Shown here: positions 8,560 to 17,316 of the stretch, piece after piece
How the letters are laid out: every line of letters starts with the position of its first letter
How positions within the stretch are numbered: the first letter of the stretch is position 1
Assembly: GCF_044068515.1 (NCBI RefSeq)
Contig: NZ_JBIPKI010000026.1
Coordinates: 1 to 32,288, forward strand
Direction of reading: 5' to 3'
Origin: Desulfurivibrio sp044068515
Lineage (GTDB): Bacteria > Desulfobacterota > Desulfobulbia > Desulfobulbales > Desulfurivibrionaceae
Length of the DNA: 32,288 bases
Notes under the pieces: generated by a model
Told to the model about the DNA's origin: nothing
The model's input: only the letters and a program-made list of their open reading frames with translations
Database searches by the model: none
Program-made: the position numbers and the translations under genes

Positions 8560-8898
8560 GGTGTACCTCCCGGGTTAAGGTTTTGCTCTGTTCTCTGCCG
8601 GTGATCAGGTCGGATACCGGGCCGAACCCTGGCGCCCTGGCCCGGCGCCATACCGGCGCGAAAGCTCACCGTTGATGGCGGGGCTTAAGGGGGAACTCTC
8701 CCTGGCGCGGACCCTTTGATCAGTGTATAAATATATGTTTATATTAGGAGGGGTGTCAAGAAAAAAATCGGGCCGCGAGGCGCAATCAGCCTCGCCGACC
8801 GGGGAATATTTAATTTACCGGCAGAAATGAGGCCGCCGGCAGGCGACCCGATGGTTGCTGGAGCGGGCCGGACCCGGCCAAGGTTACCGGCCCGGGGG
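8560..8898. other. Intergenic region between ArsR and DsrE genes
   Basis: No gene of 339 bases is supported here. The stretch holds the ribosome binding site of the DsrE gene, a GC-rich segment with a repeated GGCGCC (about 8630-8650), and a sharply AT-rich block at 8724-8745 that contains the palindrome described separately. The position fits a control region for the DsrE-SQR pair on the minus strand. Confidence 0.6.
8726..8743. promoter_or_regulatory. AT-rich 18-bp palindrome, likely ArsR operator
   Basis: TATAAATATATGTTTATA is symmetric at 8 of 9 base pairs. It stands in a GC-rich background 167 bases upstream of the DsrE-like start and 155 bases downstream of the ArsR stop. ArsR-family sulfur sensors bind AT-rich palindromes of this size. 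The assignment to the neighbouring ArsR protein is inference. Confidence 0.5.
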
Positions 8899-9195
8899 CT
8901 ATGGCTCTGGTTCGTCGCTGCAGAAAAGTTCATGCATGGTCTTGATCAGTTCCACCACCCGGCCTTCGCTGATCTGGTTGCGGATGAAGTTGGCGTCCTT
9001 GCGGTAGTCGATGATGCCCTGGTTGCGGAGAATATTGAGATGCTGGGAGACGTTGGCGTTGGTGGTCTGGACTTGGCGGTGAATTTCACCCACGGTCATT
9101 TCCCCGTCCTGGAGCAGGCAGAGAATTTTCAGCCGGATGGGATGGGCCATGGTCTTGAGCATTCTGGCCATCTCGATGATGTTTTTATCGTTCAT
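8899..9195 (-). CDS. ArsR-family regulator, SqrR/BigR-like cysteine pair
   Basis: A 98-residue winged-helix protein starting MNDKNIIEMARMLKTMAHPIR. The fold is clear: LKILCLLQDGEMTVGEIHRQV, recognition helix TNANVSQHLNILRNQG, wing YRKDANFIRNQI. Its only two cysteines are residues 26 and 92, 66 residues apart. The persulfide sensor SqrR uses Cys41 and Cys107, also 66 apart, so this protein could sense sulfane sulfur by forming a polysulfide bridge. The SQR and DsrE genes that follow support that role. The start at 9195 is chosen from homology; upstream sequence in frame looks non-coding and the ribosome binding site (GGAGCC) is weak. Confidence 0.87.
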   Translation of the reverse strand: MNDKNIIEMARMLKTMAHPIRLKILCLLQDGEMTVGEIHRQVQTTNANVSQHLNILRNQGIIDYRKDANFIRNQISEGRVVELIKTMHELFCSDEPEP

Positions 9196-9335
9196 GGGGG
9201 ATTGGCTCCGGCAAAATCCTGCATCTGCGTCCATACTCCCGCTCGCCCTGGCTTGAGCGGGCGCCGGGATAAAAATGGTCGGCCTGGTTCCCCGGAGTTC
9301 ACTTGCCGGCAAAAGGGCCCGGGCTGAGCCGGCCA

Positions 9336-9353
9336 AAATTAAGATGTTAATTT
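9336..9353. promoter_or_regulatory. Inverted repeat upstream of ArsR gene
   Basis: AAATTAA, a 4-base gap, then TTAATTT: a perfect 7+7 inverted repeat in an otherwise GC-rich region, 140 bases upstream of the ArsR start. It could be an operator or an AT-rich promoter element. It does not share the sequence of the 8726 palindrome. Confidence 0.35.
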
Positions 9354-9446
9354 AATAGCTGGGCTGGGCCCTAAAGTAAAGCAAAAAGTACGGAAACCGG
9401 CAGGTTCTGCCGTCGAGCCGGGTGGGGCGGAGTCGGGGACTAAGGG

Positions 9447-10580
9447 TCAGGGAAGGGGGTGATCGAGCAGCTCGCGCAGGCTCACCAGCCGGACCCGCTT
9501 TTGCAGTGCCGGCCCCTCTTGCTGTAGCACCCTGAGGGTGACCGGGTAGGGGTGGGCGATGCCCACCGCCCAGCCGCGCTCGCTGGCGATGGCGATGAGT
9601 TTCTCCAACTGGGCCGCAATTTTGGTTTCGTCCCGTTCGTTGTCGAGGAAAAGATCCCGGCGCAGAAAGGGAACCCCGTGACGGGCGGCGGCCGCGGTGG
9701 CGACGCTGGCCCCGGTGGTGCGGCTGTCGAGAAAAAAAAGTTCAGTCTCGGCCAGCGCGGCCAGCAGCCGGTTCATGGCCTCCGGATCGGCGGTGAAACG
9801 GGAGCCCAGGTGGTTGTTGACCCCGACGGCGGTGGGCACCTCATCCAGGGCGGCGCGGAAACCGGCCCGGATTTCAGCCTGCTCCATGGTGGTGCGCAGC
9901 AGGCCGGCAATGTCGTTCCACTTCTCGTTTTCCGCCTCCAGGGGCAAATGCAGGAGGATTTCCCGGCTATGTTGCCGGGCAAGATTGAGCATTTCCTCTT
10001 TGTGAGGAGTAAACGGGATAAAGGAAAAAGTCAGTTTAAGATCAAGGGCCAGCAGCTGGCGTTCAGTGGCGGGGCGGTAGCCCATGTCGTCGATGATCAG
10101 GGCCACCTGGGGCAGATCTGCGGTGGCGGGGAGAGGTGATAGGCTGGGGGCGGCCAGGGGAACCGTCTCGGTGGGAGGTTCGGCGGGAGGACTTGCGGTC
10201 GGAAGTACCTCCGGGGGCGGCGCGGGTTCGGCCAGGATATGGCCGCCCGGCGGATCGGCCGGAAGATCCGCCGTTTGCTGGGCGCTGCCGGGGCCGGCCG
10301 GGCCGTCGCTAACAACGGGAGCGGCGGAAAGCGGCCGGCTGACCGGCGGGGCCGGCAACAGCTCGCCGCTGAGTCGGTCGGGGGGCTGGTGGAGAAAGAC
10401 CAGGTAGGCTAATGAGCCGAGACTGACCAGGAGCAGCAGGGCCAGCAGCAGCAGCCGCCAGGGCACCAGGCCGCCGGCTTTACGCCTGCGACGGCTGCTC
10501 CGGCGGGCGGAAGCCGGAGCAGGCCGGCGGGGTTTGATCCCGGCCCTGGGCGCACTTTTTTTACCGGGGTTGGCGGCCAT
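9447..10580 (-). CDS. Divergent polysaccharide deacetylase family protein (YibQ-like)
   Basis: A 377-residue protein. Residues 1-35 are Arg/Lys/Pro-rich and cytosolic, residues about 40-62 form one membrane helix, about 65-150 is a Pro/Ala-rich linker, and the rest is the catalytic-like domain. That domain opens with VALIIDDMGYRPATERQLL and continues with LTFSFIPFTPH, EILLHLPLEA, GVNNHLGSRFT, LFFLDSRTT and GIAHPYP, which is the order of motifs in the 'divergent polysaccharide deacetylase' family (NodB-like barrel with altered metal site). It probably acts in the periplasm, anchored by the N-terminal helix. The substrate is unknown. It begins one base after the polyprenyl synthase stop, so the two are co-transcribed. 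Confidence 0.88.
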   Translation of the reverse strand: MAANPGKKSAPRAGIKPRRPAPASARRSSRRRRKAGGLVPWRLLLLALLLLVSLGSLAYLVFLHQPPDRLSGELLPAPPVSRPLSAAPVVSDGPAGPGSAQQTADLPADPPGGHILAEPAPPPEVLPTASPPAEPPTETVPLAAPSLSPLPATADLPQVALIIDDMGYRPATERQLLALDLKLTFSFIPFTPHKEEMLNLARQHSREILLHLPLEAENEKWNDIAGLLRTTMEQAEIRAGFRAALDEVPTAVGVNNHLGSRFTADPEAMNRLLAALAETELFFLDSRTTGASVATAAAARHGVPFLRRDLFLDNERDETKIAAQLEKLIAIASERGWAVGIAHPYPVTLRVLQQEGPALQKRVRLVSLRELLDHPLP

Positions 10581-10581
10581 T

Positions 10582-11598
10582 TTACTTTTTCCTGCTCAGG
10601 ACATACTGGCCCAGGGCGGTCAGCAAATTCCGGTCGGCGGTGGCGGGGAAGATCTCCAGGGCCGCGGTGCCGGCGGCGATCAGTTTCTCGGCCCTGGTTC
10701 GGCAGGCGGCAAAGGCCCCGGTTTGCTCCAGCAGGTCCCGTACCCGGTCGAACCGGTTGCGCCGGGAGGCCGGATCGGCCAGCAGGATCCGTTCCAGCTC
10801 CTCTTTCTGGGCCGCCGTGGCCCCTTGCCGGGCCAGGAGCAGGGGCAGGGTCATTTTGCCTTCCTGGAGGTCGTTGCCGGTGGCCTTGCCGGTGGCGGCG
10901 GGATCCCCCAGGTAGTCCAGCAGATCGTCGATAATCTGGAAGGCCAGGCCCAGGTTGGCCCCGTAGGTCCGGACGGCCTTGCATTGGGCGGGGTCGCCGC
11001 CGGCGGCGGTCGCTCCGGATTCGCAGGCGGCGGCGATCAGGGCGGCGGTTTTGCCCTCCAGCACCGCGAAATAGGTTTCCTGGCGCCAGTCGCGGCTGCT
11101 GGCCGCTTCCTGCTGGAGAAATTCCGCCGCCACCATGGCCTGGGTGGCGCTGCCGATCAGGCCCAGGCACGCCACCCCGCCGGCCAAACCGGCCAGCAGC
11201 ATGGCCCGGGCGTGGAGAAAATCTCCGGCCAGGATGGCGGTGCCGTCGTCCCAGCGGAGGTTGACGGTGGGCCGGCCCCGCCGTTGCTCGGCCAGGTCGA
11301 TCACGTCATCATGGAGCAGGCTGGCGGCATGGAGATACTCAAAGGAAATGGCCAGCCGGTCCAGGTCCCCGCTCTCAGCGGGGGGGGCGGGCGGCGTTTC
11401 CTTGTCCGTTGCGGCCCTTACCAGGCGGGCGGCCTGGATGGTCAGCAGGGGCCGAATGCGCTTGCCGCCGGCAAAGAGGGCATGCTCCAGGACCGCCGCC
11501 AGCTTGCGATTGGCCAAAGGGGCCAGATCCTCCCGCATGACCTGGTCGAGCCGGGCAGCCGCGGCGGCCAGGCTCCTTTTCAATTCCTCGGGGTTCAT
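10582..11598 (-). CDS. ispB: Polyprenyl diphosphate synthase
   Basis: A 338-residue trans-prenyltransferase. It has GGKRIRP at 44-50, the first Asp-rich motif DDVID at 97-101 and the second, DDLLD, at 224-228, followed by GDPAATGKATGNDLQEGKMTLP. It extends farnesyl or geranyl diphosphate with isopentenyl diphosphate, most likely to make the side chain of menaquinone. The residue five before the first Asp motif is Ala, a small residue, which fits a long-chain product. Its ATG overlaps the stop of the DinG-like gene (ATGA). Product chain length cannot be set from sequence, so the symbol is by family only. Confidence 0.9.
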   Translation of the reverse strand: MNPEELKRSLAAAAARLDQVMREDLAPLANRKLAAVLEHALFAGGKRIRPLLTIQAARLVRAATDKETPPAPPAESGDLDRLAISFEYLHAASLLHDDVIDLAEQRRGRPTVNLRWDDGTAILAGDFLHARAMLLAGLAGGVACLGLIGSATQAMVAAEFLQQEAASSRDWRQETYFAVLEGKTAALIAAACESGATAAGGDPAQCKAVRTYGANLGLAFQIIDDLLDYLGDPAATGKATGNDLQEGKMTLPLLLARQGATAAQKEELERILLADPASRRNRFDRVRDLLEQTGAFAACRTRAEKLIAAGTAALEIFPATADRNLLTALGQYVLSRKK

Positions 11599-13778
11599 TG
11601 ATCCTCCCGGCTGAAGAATTTTTGCACCTCGGCCAATTCCCGGACCAAAGGGCTGGGGGGCAGGCTGTGGCGGAAGATGCGGCCATAACCCTTGCTGAAC
11701 AAGCGGATGTCGAGAATGGCCAGCACTCCCCGGTCGGTGGTGGAGCGCAACAGTCGGCCGACGCCCTGCCGCAGCATCAGGACGGCCCGGGGCACCTGGA
11801 AATCGAAGAACGGGTTGCCGCCCTCGGTCCGGATTTTGTCGACCCGGGCCATCATAACAGGATCGCTGGGAACCTCAAAGGGCAGTTTATCGATAATAAC
11901 GCAGCTCAGGGATTCGCCCGGCACGTCGACTCCTTCCCAGAAACTGGCCACCGCCAGCAGAACGGAGCGGGTCCGGCGCTGAAACTCCTCCAGCAGCAGG
12001 GAGCGCGGCGCCTCTCCCTGGACCAGAATCGGGTAGGGCAGGACGGCGGCCAGTTCGCCGGCGGCCTGGCGCATGGCGCTGATGCTGGTGAAGAGCAGCA
12101 GGGCCCGGCCCCGGGAGTGGCCGACGATTTCCCGCATGGCCTGGCGGGCGGCGGCCGGGTAGGACGCCTCGTTGGGGGCGGGGAAATCCGGGCCGGGCAC
12201 ATAGAGCAGGGTCCGGCCCGGGTAATCGAAGGGGGTGGCCAGGGCCAGGTCCGGACAGTCCCCGGGCAGGCCGAGGCTGGCCTTGACGTAGCGGAAGTCC
12301 TGGCCGGTGCGGAGGGTAGCCGAGGTCAGGACCGCCGCCTTGACCTGGCGGTAGAGGTGTTCCTCCAGGTGGCGGGCCACGTCAATGGGGGAAACGGCCA
12401 GTTGCACGGTTTTTTCCCGCCGTTCGAACCAGTAGACGGCGGCGTCGGCCGCCGGCGGAGCCTGGGTTCCGGCCGTTTCCGGCTCGGGTGTTGCCGGTGC
12501 CGTGGTTCCCGCCGGCGGAGGGTTGGTGATGGCCCGGAAGGTGGCGAGCAGGTCCTGGCAGCGGCGGAGCAGCGGGCCCCAGATTTCTTCGGCCTTGAGC
12601 AGTTCCTCCAGGCGCCGGATCACGGCGTTGCCGGCATCCTCCAGGGCTTGTTGGACCGCCGGCCAGCCGGGATGCCCGCTGATCAGGGGCCGCAAGGGGA
12701 AGCGGCCCCGGTCGCGGGGAAAAAAGGCGAGCAGCAGATCGGCCTCGACGGCCAGGGCCCGGGCGGTCTGGAGGAGCCCGGCCCGGTCGCTCTCCCGCAG
12801 TCGCTCTTCCGCCATCCGTTCCAGGTCGCGGACCAGGTCGATAATCTGGTAATGGCTGAGGCTGAGGCCGAAATGGCGGGTGGCGATGCTTTCCAGGTGA
12901 TGGGCCTCGTCGAAGACCACCGCCTCATAGCGGGGCAGAACCTCGGCGTGGCCGAAACGGCGCACCGCCAGGTCGGAAAAGAACAGGTGATGATTGACGA
13001 TCAATAACTGGGCCCGGGCCGCCCGCTGGCGCAGGCGGGTGATGAAGCATTCGCTGCCGTGGGGACAGGAGGACCCCAGGCACTGGCCGGCGGCGGCGCT
13101 GATCCCCGCCCAGAGCGGCGCATCATCGCTCAAGCCGGGCAGCTCGGCCCGGTCGCCGGTGGCGGTTCTCTCCAGCCAGGCGGTCAGGTCGGCCAGGGCC
13201 TGTTCCCCCTCCGCCCCGGGCCACGAGCCGAAAAGGCGGCCCTGGGGGTTGACCTGGAGCTGGTGCCAGCGATAAAGGCAAAGATAGTTCTGCCGTCCCT
13301 TGACGCAAAGGGCCTTCAGGCCCGGGGCCAGGTAGCGGCGGATAAAGGGGATCTCCTTGGCCAGGATCTGTTCCTGGAGGTTGATGGTGTTGGTGGAGAT
13401 CACCACCTTGCGGCCCGAGAGAACCGCCGGCACCAGGTAGGCCAGGGTTTTGCCGGTGCCGGTGCCGGCCTCCACCAGCAACAGGCGCCCGCCGGCCTGG
13501 GGTTCAAAAGGGTCGCCGGTGTCGGGCCAACGGTTCCCGGCCGGCTGCTCCGGTTCTTCCCCGGCCAGGGTGGCGGCGACGGCCCGAGCCATGGCGACCT
13601 GGCCCTCCCGGGCTTCGTAGCCGGGGAGGTTGCGGGCCAGAATCCCGTCGGGGGCGAAAACTTCTTCGCAGGCGGCAACCAGGGCCGAGCATGTTGCTTG
13701 ACAAGGATCTTCGGCCGCTGGTAGCCTGTTTTCAGAGGGCCCGGGAGCGTAATTTTCCCGGCTGCTGGGTTTCGTCAT
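11595..13778 (-). CDS. dinG: DinG/XPD-like ATP-dependent DNA helicase
   Basis: A superfamily 2 helicase of about 727 residues. Walker A is EAGTGTGKT (about 103-111) and the DEAH box is VVFDEAHHLES (about 288-298). Between them lie cysteines near 158, 167, 233, 238 and 244 (CVKGRQNYLC, then CLGSSCPHGSEC), which can hold the [4Fe-4S] cluster of the XPD/DinG group. The C-terminal half has LLLFTSISAMRQA, LLAVASFWEGVDVPG (motif V) and RQGVGRLLRS (motif VI). It should unwind 5' to 3', resolving D-loops, R-loops or G-quadruplexes. I chose the ATG at 13778; the upstream in-frame stretch is Arg/Pro-rich and looks non-coding. It overlaps the next gene by 4 bases. Confidence 0.9.
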   Translation of the reverse strand: MTKPSSRENYAPGPSENRLPAAEDPCQATCSALVAACEEVFAPDGILARNLPGYEAREGQVAMARAVAATLAGEEPEQPAGNRWPDTGDPFEPQAGGRLLLVEAGTGTGKTLAYLVPAVLSGRKVVISTNTINLQEQILAKEIPFIRRYLAPGLKALCVKGRQNYLCLYRWHQLQVNPQGRLFGSWPGAEGEQALADLTAWLERTATGDRAELPGLSDDAPLWAGISAAAGQCLGSSCPHGSECFITRLRQRAARAQLLIVNHHLFFSDLAVRRFGHAEVLPRYEAVVFDEAHHLESIATRHFGLSLSHYQIIDLVRDLERMAEERLRESDRAGLLQTARALAVEADLLLAFFPRDRGRFPLRPLISGHPGWPAVQQALEDAGNAVIRRLEELLKAEEIWGPLLRRCQDLLATFRAITNPPPAGTTAPATPEPETAGTQAPPAADAAVYWFERREKTVQLAVSPIDVARHLEEHLYRQVKAAVLTSATLRTGQDFRYVKASLGLPGDCPDLALATPFDYPGRTLLYVPGPDFPAPNEASYPAAARQAMREIVGHSRGRALLLFTSISAMRQAAGELAAVLPYPILVQGEAPRSLLLEEFQRRTRSVLLAVASFWEGVDVPGESLSCVIIDKLPFEVPSDPVMMARVDKIRTEGGNPFFDFQVPRAVLMLRQGVGRLLRSTTDRGVLAILDIRLFSKGYGRIFRHSLPPSPLVRELAEVQKFFSREDQ

Positions 13779-13963
13779 GGCGGCTGTTGTGCAAGTTAAC
13801 GTTGAACGGCCCCGTATTTTGCGGTAGGGAACCCGGTATGGCCGCGGGATCCGCCGGGGTGCTTGCCGCCAGCCGGGGGTCCGGCCAGCGTTAAGGGGCG
13901 GCAAAAGATTATCGGTTGAGGTGAACGGTTACTCTTATAACATATTTTCGGGGAGGCTGATCA

Positions 13964-14410
13964 ATGAGTGATATTCGTAAAATTCTGGTACCGGTGGATT
14001 TCTCCCGCAACTCCTGCAAGGTTCTCCGTTCCGCCGGCGGCCTGGCCAAGAGTTTCGGGGCTCAACTTTCGGTGGTTTTCGTGGTGCAGAGCTTCGATGA
14101 CTATTCCGGTTTTTTTGTTCCCCACGTGCCCATTTCCCAGCTCGAGGAGGAGATGGTTCTCAACGCCGAAGATAAAATGCAAAGCTTCGTCAAGGAGTGC
14201 CTGGAGCCCGAGACCCCGGTCCAGACCCGGGTTCTGGCCGGCGATGTGGCCGAAAGCATTGTCGACCATGCCGCCGACACCGGGATTGACCTGATCGTCA
14301 TCGGGACCCACGGCTACAAGGGCATGGAGCGGGTTCTGTTCGGCAGTGTCGCCGAAAAGGTGGTCAAGACGGCGCCCTGTCCGGTCCTGACCATCAACCC
14401 CTACAAGTAG
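13964..14410 (+). CDS. Universal stress protein, UspA family
   Basis: A 148-residue single-domain protein, with GGGAGG before the ATG. It begins IRKILVPVDFSRNS and ends with the nucleotide loop GTHGYKGMERVLFGS (G-2x-G-9x-G-S), then VAEKVVKTAPCPVLTI. The intact loop indicates the ATP-binding subgroup. UspA dimers accumulate under growth arrest and oxidative or metabolic stress. It is transcribed alone, divergently from the DinG-like gene. A TATAAC hexamer at 13936-13941 could be its -10 box, but no well-spaced -35 is visible. Confidence 0.92.
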   Translation: MSDIRKILVPVDFSRNSCKVLRSAGGLAKSFGAQLSVVFVVQSFDDYSGFFVPHVPISQLEEEMVLNAEDKMQSFVKECLEPETPVQTRVLAGDVAESIVDHAADTGIDLIVIGTHGYKGMERVLFGSVAEKVVKTAPCPVLTINPYK

Positions 14411-14476
14411 GGGCCCGCGGGTCGCCGCCGGCCGGCCCGGGTCCGGGTAGGGTAAAGCCGGGGGCGGCTGGGCGTT

Positions 14477-15562
14477 TCAGCAGGGGCGATAAAGAGCGAT
14501 GAGGCCGTGGGGATTGGCCCCGCGGCCTTTTGCCGTCTTGGTTGCCGGCGCGGCCTGGGGGCAGCAGCGGGCGACCAGTTCCGCCAGCGGGGTTTGCGGC
14601 AGCAGCATGATATCCAGGACGTAGGCGGCGGCCCCCTGGCTGGCGACGGCCTGGTTCCAGGCCATACCGGCGGCGGCGACCGGCTCGGTTGCGCCCGTGC
14701 GGGCTGCTTGCTCGAGGGCTTGGAGCAGTTGCTGTTGCAGGGCGGCCGGCAGCCGGACCGCCGGAGTCCCGGCTTGCTCGGAGGCCAAGCCAAGCCCGCC
14801 GCCCGGCAAGGTTGGGGGGTGGGGAAGCTTGAGGCAAGCCAGCGCCACGGCCGGCCGGTTATCGGCGGCGGCCCTTTCCAGCAGAATGTTCCAGGCTTCG
14901 GGATCGGCGCTGAGCAAAAGATCGGCCCCGCTCCGGTCGCGGAGAAAGAGGTGGCTCCAGGCCCGGAGCAGCCGGGCGGAGTTGCGCCAGGGGCGGACCG
15001 GGAGTTCGTTTGGCCCGACTTTTGCCGGCGCGGCCGGGGTCGCGTCTTCCTCCTCCGGTTTTTCCCCCTGCAGCTTGCGCAACAGGGTGGCCCGGCCGGT
15101 TTCGATTTTGGCCAGTTCCGCCTCCAGTTCGATTTCCCCACGTTCCAGAGTTTCAGCCAGTTTGAGCAGGAGCAAAGCCTGCCAGAGGCTTTCCCGCTCC
15201 CGGGCGGCGGCCGCATCTTCCTTCAGGCCCAGCAGGGGGCCCACCAGTTCCGGGGCCGTCTCTTCCTGCTTGGCGCTGGAGCGGGCAATCAGGTTCTGGA
15301 CGAAGAGCAGGGCCGCCTCACCTCGTTGTCCCTCGATCTCCCGGAGCAGGGCCTGCAGGCGGCCGTGGTCCGGCCCGGTTTCGAGGGGGGCGTGAAACTG
15401 CAGCAGGCCGGCGTCTGCCAGTTCCGCCCAGGGTGAGGGCGGCGGACCCTCCTCCGGCAGACAGCGGTAGCAGTCCAGCGGGGCAAAAAGGGCGGCCGGG
15501 CCGGGAAAAGCGGCGGGAGGCGGCAGGGTGTCGGGAAAATAAAGAGCGGAAAAACGTCTCAT
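14477..15562 (-). CDS. Uncharacterised 361-residue protein
   Basis: I do not recognise this family. The N-terminus reads MRRFSALYFPDTLPPP and has a short CYRC pair at 31-34. The middle (about 65-175) is rich in Leu, Glu, Ala and Arg with heptad-like spacing (LAETLERGEIELEAELAKIETGRATLLRKL), probably coiled coil. A Pro/Ala linker follows and then a helical C-terminal half ending CCPQAAPATK and ALYRPC. No signal peptide or membrane helix is seen. The start is supported by AAGG eight bases ahead. The codon use matches its neighbours, so it is probably a lineage-specific cytosolic protein. Confidence 0.75.
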   Translation of the reverse strand: MRRFSALYFPDTLPPPAAFPGPAALFAPLDCYRCLPEEGPPPSPWAELADAGLLQFHAPLETGPDHGRLQALLREIEGQRGEAALLFVQNLIARSSAKQEETAPELVGPLLGLKEDAAAARERESLWQALLLLKLAETLERGEIELEAELAKIETGRATLLRKLQGEKPEEEDATPAAPAKVGPNELPVRPWRNSARLLRAWSHLFLRDRSGADLLLSADPEAWNILLERAAADNRPAVALACLKLPHPPTLPGGGLGLASEQAGTPAVRLPAALQQQLLQALEQAARTGATEPVAAAGMAWNQAVASQGAAAYVLDIMLLPQTPLAELVARCCPQAAPATKTAKGRGANPHGLIALYRPC

Positions 15563-15713
15563 ATGCTAAACCTTTTTTTGTTATCGATGTCCTGGCACTC
15601 AACAATTAGGTTCAAGACTAACTTGTCAGCCAAGGTCGCGGCTCAGGGTTTGCGGCACCGGGTCCGGGGAAAAACCCGGGCTCTTGGGTCCTGAACTTTG
15701 AGCCTGGTAAAAG

Positions 15714-15995
15714 ATGCGTACTAAGATAATTCTTGGCCTGCTGGGGCTTATGTACCTGCTGGCCACTTTTCGTTACTTTCCGGGCCGGCTCGGCGAATCC
15801 CTGCTGGCCACCCTGGTCCACCTGCTCCAGTCCCTGCCTTTGCTGGCCGCCCTGACCTACCTGGTGGTGCTGGTGGTCCGGAAGGTTGCCGGTCAGGGTC
15901 CGCCCTGGCTTGCCATCGTTCGGATTTTCCTGCTTATCGGCCTGGGTTACGAGTTCCTGTTCGCCCTCCACCACTACTACAACGTCGCGGTTTAG
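15714..15995 (+). CDS. Small hypothetical membrane protein
   Basis: A 93-residue hydrophobic protein with three likely membrane helices: about residues 4-20 (IILGLLGLMYLLATF), 30-57 (LATLVHLL to VVLVV) and 66-86 (WLAIVRIFLLIGLGYEFLFAL), ending HHYYNVAV. The loop between helices two and three is basic (RKVAGQG). No family is recognised. The ribosome binding site is weak (GGTAAAAG). It is divergent from the 361-residue protein, with 151 bases between them, and stands alone. Confidence 0.68.
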   Translation: MRTKIILGLLGLMYLLATFRYFPGRLGESLLATLVHLLQSLPLLAALTYLVVLVVRKVAGQGPPWLAIVRIFLLIGLGYEFLFALHHYYNVAV

Positions 15996-16123
15996 CCGGC
16001 CGGCTCCTGCAAAGCGGCGGGGCGTCGTGTTCCCGTGCCGCCACATCCTCCGGCCAAACATCCTCGGGGCGGCGGCCCGTTCTCACCTTCTTGCCCCGGC
16101 CGGACCGATCCCGCCGCGCCTTT

Positions 16124-16969
16124 TTACCCCCTGATCACCGTATTGGCCGGATGATAGCCCGACGGGGCGGTGGTGTTGGGCAGGACGATACAGCCCCGGC
16201 CCAGCAGGGTGCCGGGATTGGTGACCGCGTTGCAGCCGGTCTGGCAGCGGGCTCCCAGGATGGCCCCCAGTTTTTTCAGGCCGCTGTCGCTGCTGCCCCC
16301 CGGATGGCGGATCTGGATCTGGCCGCCGGCGAAACGGAGATTGGCCAGCTTGGTGCCGGCGCCCAGGTTGACCCCCGGCCCCAGGATGCTGTCGCCCAGA
16401 TAGGCGAAGTGGCCGGCCTTGGCGTCATCAAAAAAGATCGAATGCTTGACTTCGGTCACATGGCCCACCACGCAACGACGGCCGATCAGGCAGTGGCCGC
16501 GGAGATAGGCGCCATGGCGAATTTCGCTCTGATCGCCGATGACCAGGGGTTCCTTGAGAAAGGCTCCCGCTTCCACCAGCACCCCGCGGCCCAGGTCGAA
16601 GCGGCGCCCCATCAGCACGGCCCCGGCCATCAGCACGCTGGCCCCGGCCAGGATTTCCCCATTCCGGCTCACGGTCAGGCCACCCTTGACGACCCCGTCA
16701 TAGGCAATGGTACACTGATCACCGGGGATCAGGACCACCTCGGGGTCAGGGCCATCCGCGGGGTTGGGAGGGCGGTGGAGGACCAGGGTTTGGGTCAGCG
16801 GGCCGGGCGCCAGAGCTTCGGTCCAGGCGGGGTAGGCCCGGTCGGCGAAAAAAGCCTTGAGCCGGCGCAGGCCCTCCCAGACCGGGGCGCCGGCCGGAAA
16901 GAGTTCCGGGGCCGGCCCGGGGTCATCGGCGAAAAAAGCGGCCGCGCTGAGATTGGCAAGCTGGGGCAT
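16124..16969 (-). CDS. Left-handed beta-helix (hexapeptide repeat) acyltransferase-like protein
   Basis: A 281-residue protein. The first 80 residues are helical (LSAAAFFADD, WEGLRRLKAFF). From about residue 85 a run of hexapeptide repeats begins, seen in IAGASV-type units such as ILAGASVLMAGAVLMG, DLGRGVLVEAGAFLKEPLVIGDQSEI and SILGPGVNLGAGTKLANL. The ending, TGCNAVTNPGTLLGRGCIVLPNTTAPSGY, resembles the C-terminal domain of GlmU-type proteins. The HVTEVKHS and GPGVNLGAGT segments match the acetyl-CoA end of that domain. No nucleotidyltransferase domain is present, so it is the acyltransferase half only. The substrate is probably a nucleotide sugar or amino sugar. It appears to be transcribed alone. 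Confidence 0.82.
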   Translation of the reverse strand: MPQLANLSAAAFFADDPGPAPELFPAGAPVWEGLRRLKAFFADRAYPAWTEALAPGPLTQTLVLHRPPNPADGPDPEVVLIPGDQCTIAYDGVVKGGLTVSRNGEILAGASVLMAGAVLMGRRFDLGRGVLVEAGAFLKEPLVIGDQSEIRHGAYLRGHCLIGRRCVVGHVTEVKHSIFFDDAKAGHFAYLGDSILGPGVNLGAGTKLANLRFAGGQIQIRHPGGSSDSGLKKLGAILGARCQTGCNAVTNPGTLLGRGCIVLPNTTAPSGYHPANTVIRG

Positions 16970-17316
16970 GAGTTTTTGCCTGGTGGCCCTGTCGGGCCGG
17001 TGTGATTTGTTAACCGGCCCCGGGCAGTCCCCGTGGCGGTTGAGGTAGTTGGCAATCGTTTATATATGGTTTGCCCGGGGCGATTTTGCAAGTAGATTAA
17101 GCACCCGGGTTGGAGTACGGCCCCTGCTGCGCCCGGCTCCAGGCCGTGGCAAATCAGCTGGGGTTCCCGGTCGCAGAGGCTTCGACGGGCTCCATTTAAG
17201 AGCCTTGGTTCGCCGCCGCCGGAGCGGATCGGAAAAACTTAGGCCAGGCGGCCAAGCAGCCGGCGCCCTGGACCGCACCGAGGCCGGGGCGCCGGCCATG
17301 GGGAGGTAATCAGGAC
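16970..17316. other. Divergent intergenic region
   Basis: 347 bases between two divergent genes with no supported coding sequence. One AT-rich patch (17057-17068) may form a minus-strand promoter for the acyltransferase: TTGCAA at 17086-17091 and CATATA at 17068-17063, spaced 17 bases, a weak match. The GGGGAGG at about 17299-17305 belongs to the ATP-grasp gene. Confidence 0.4.
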
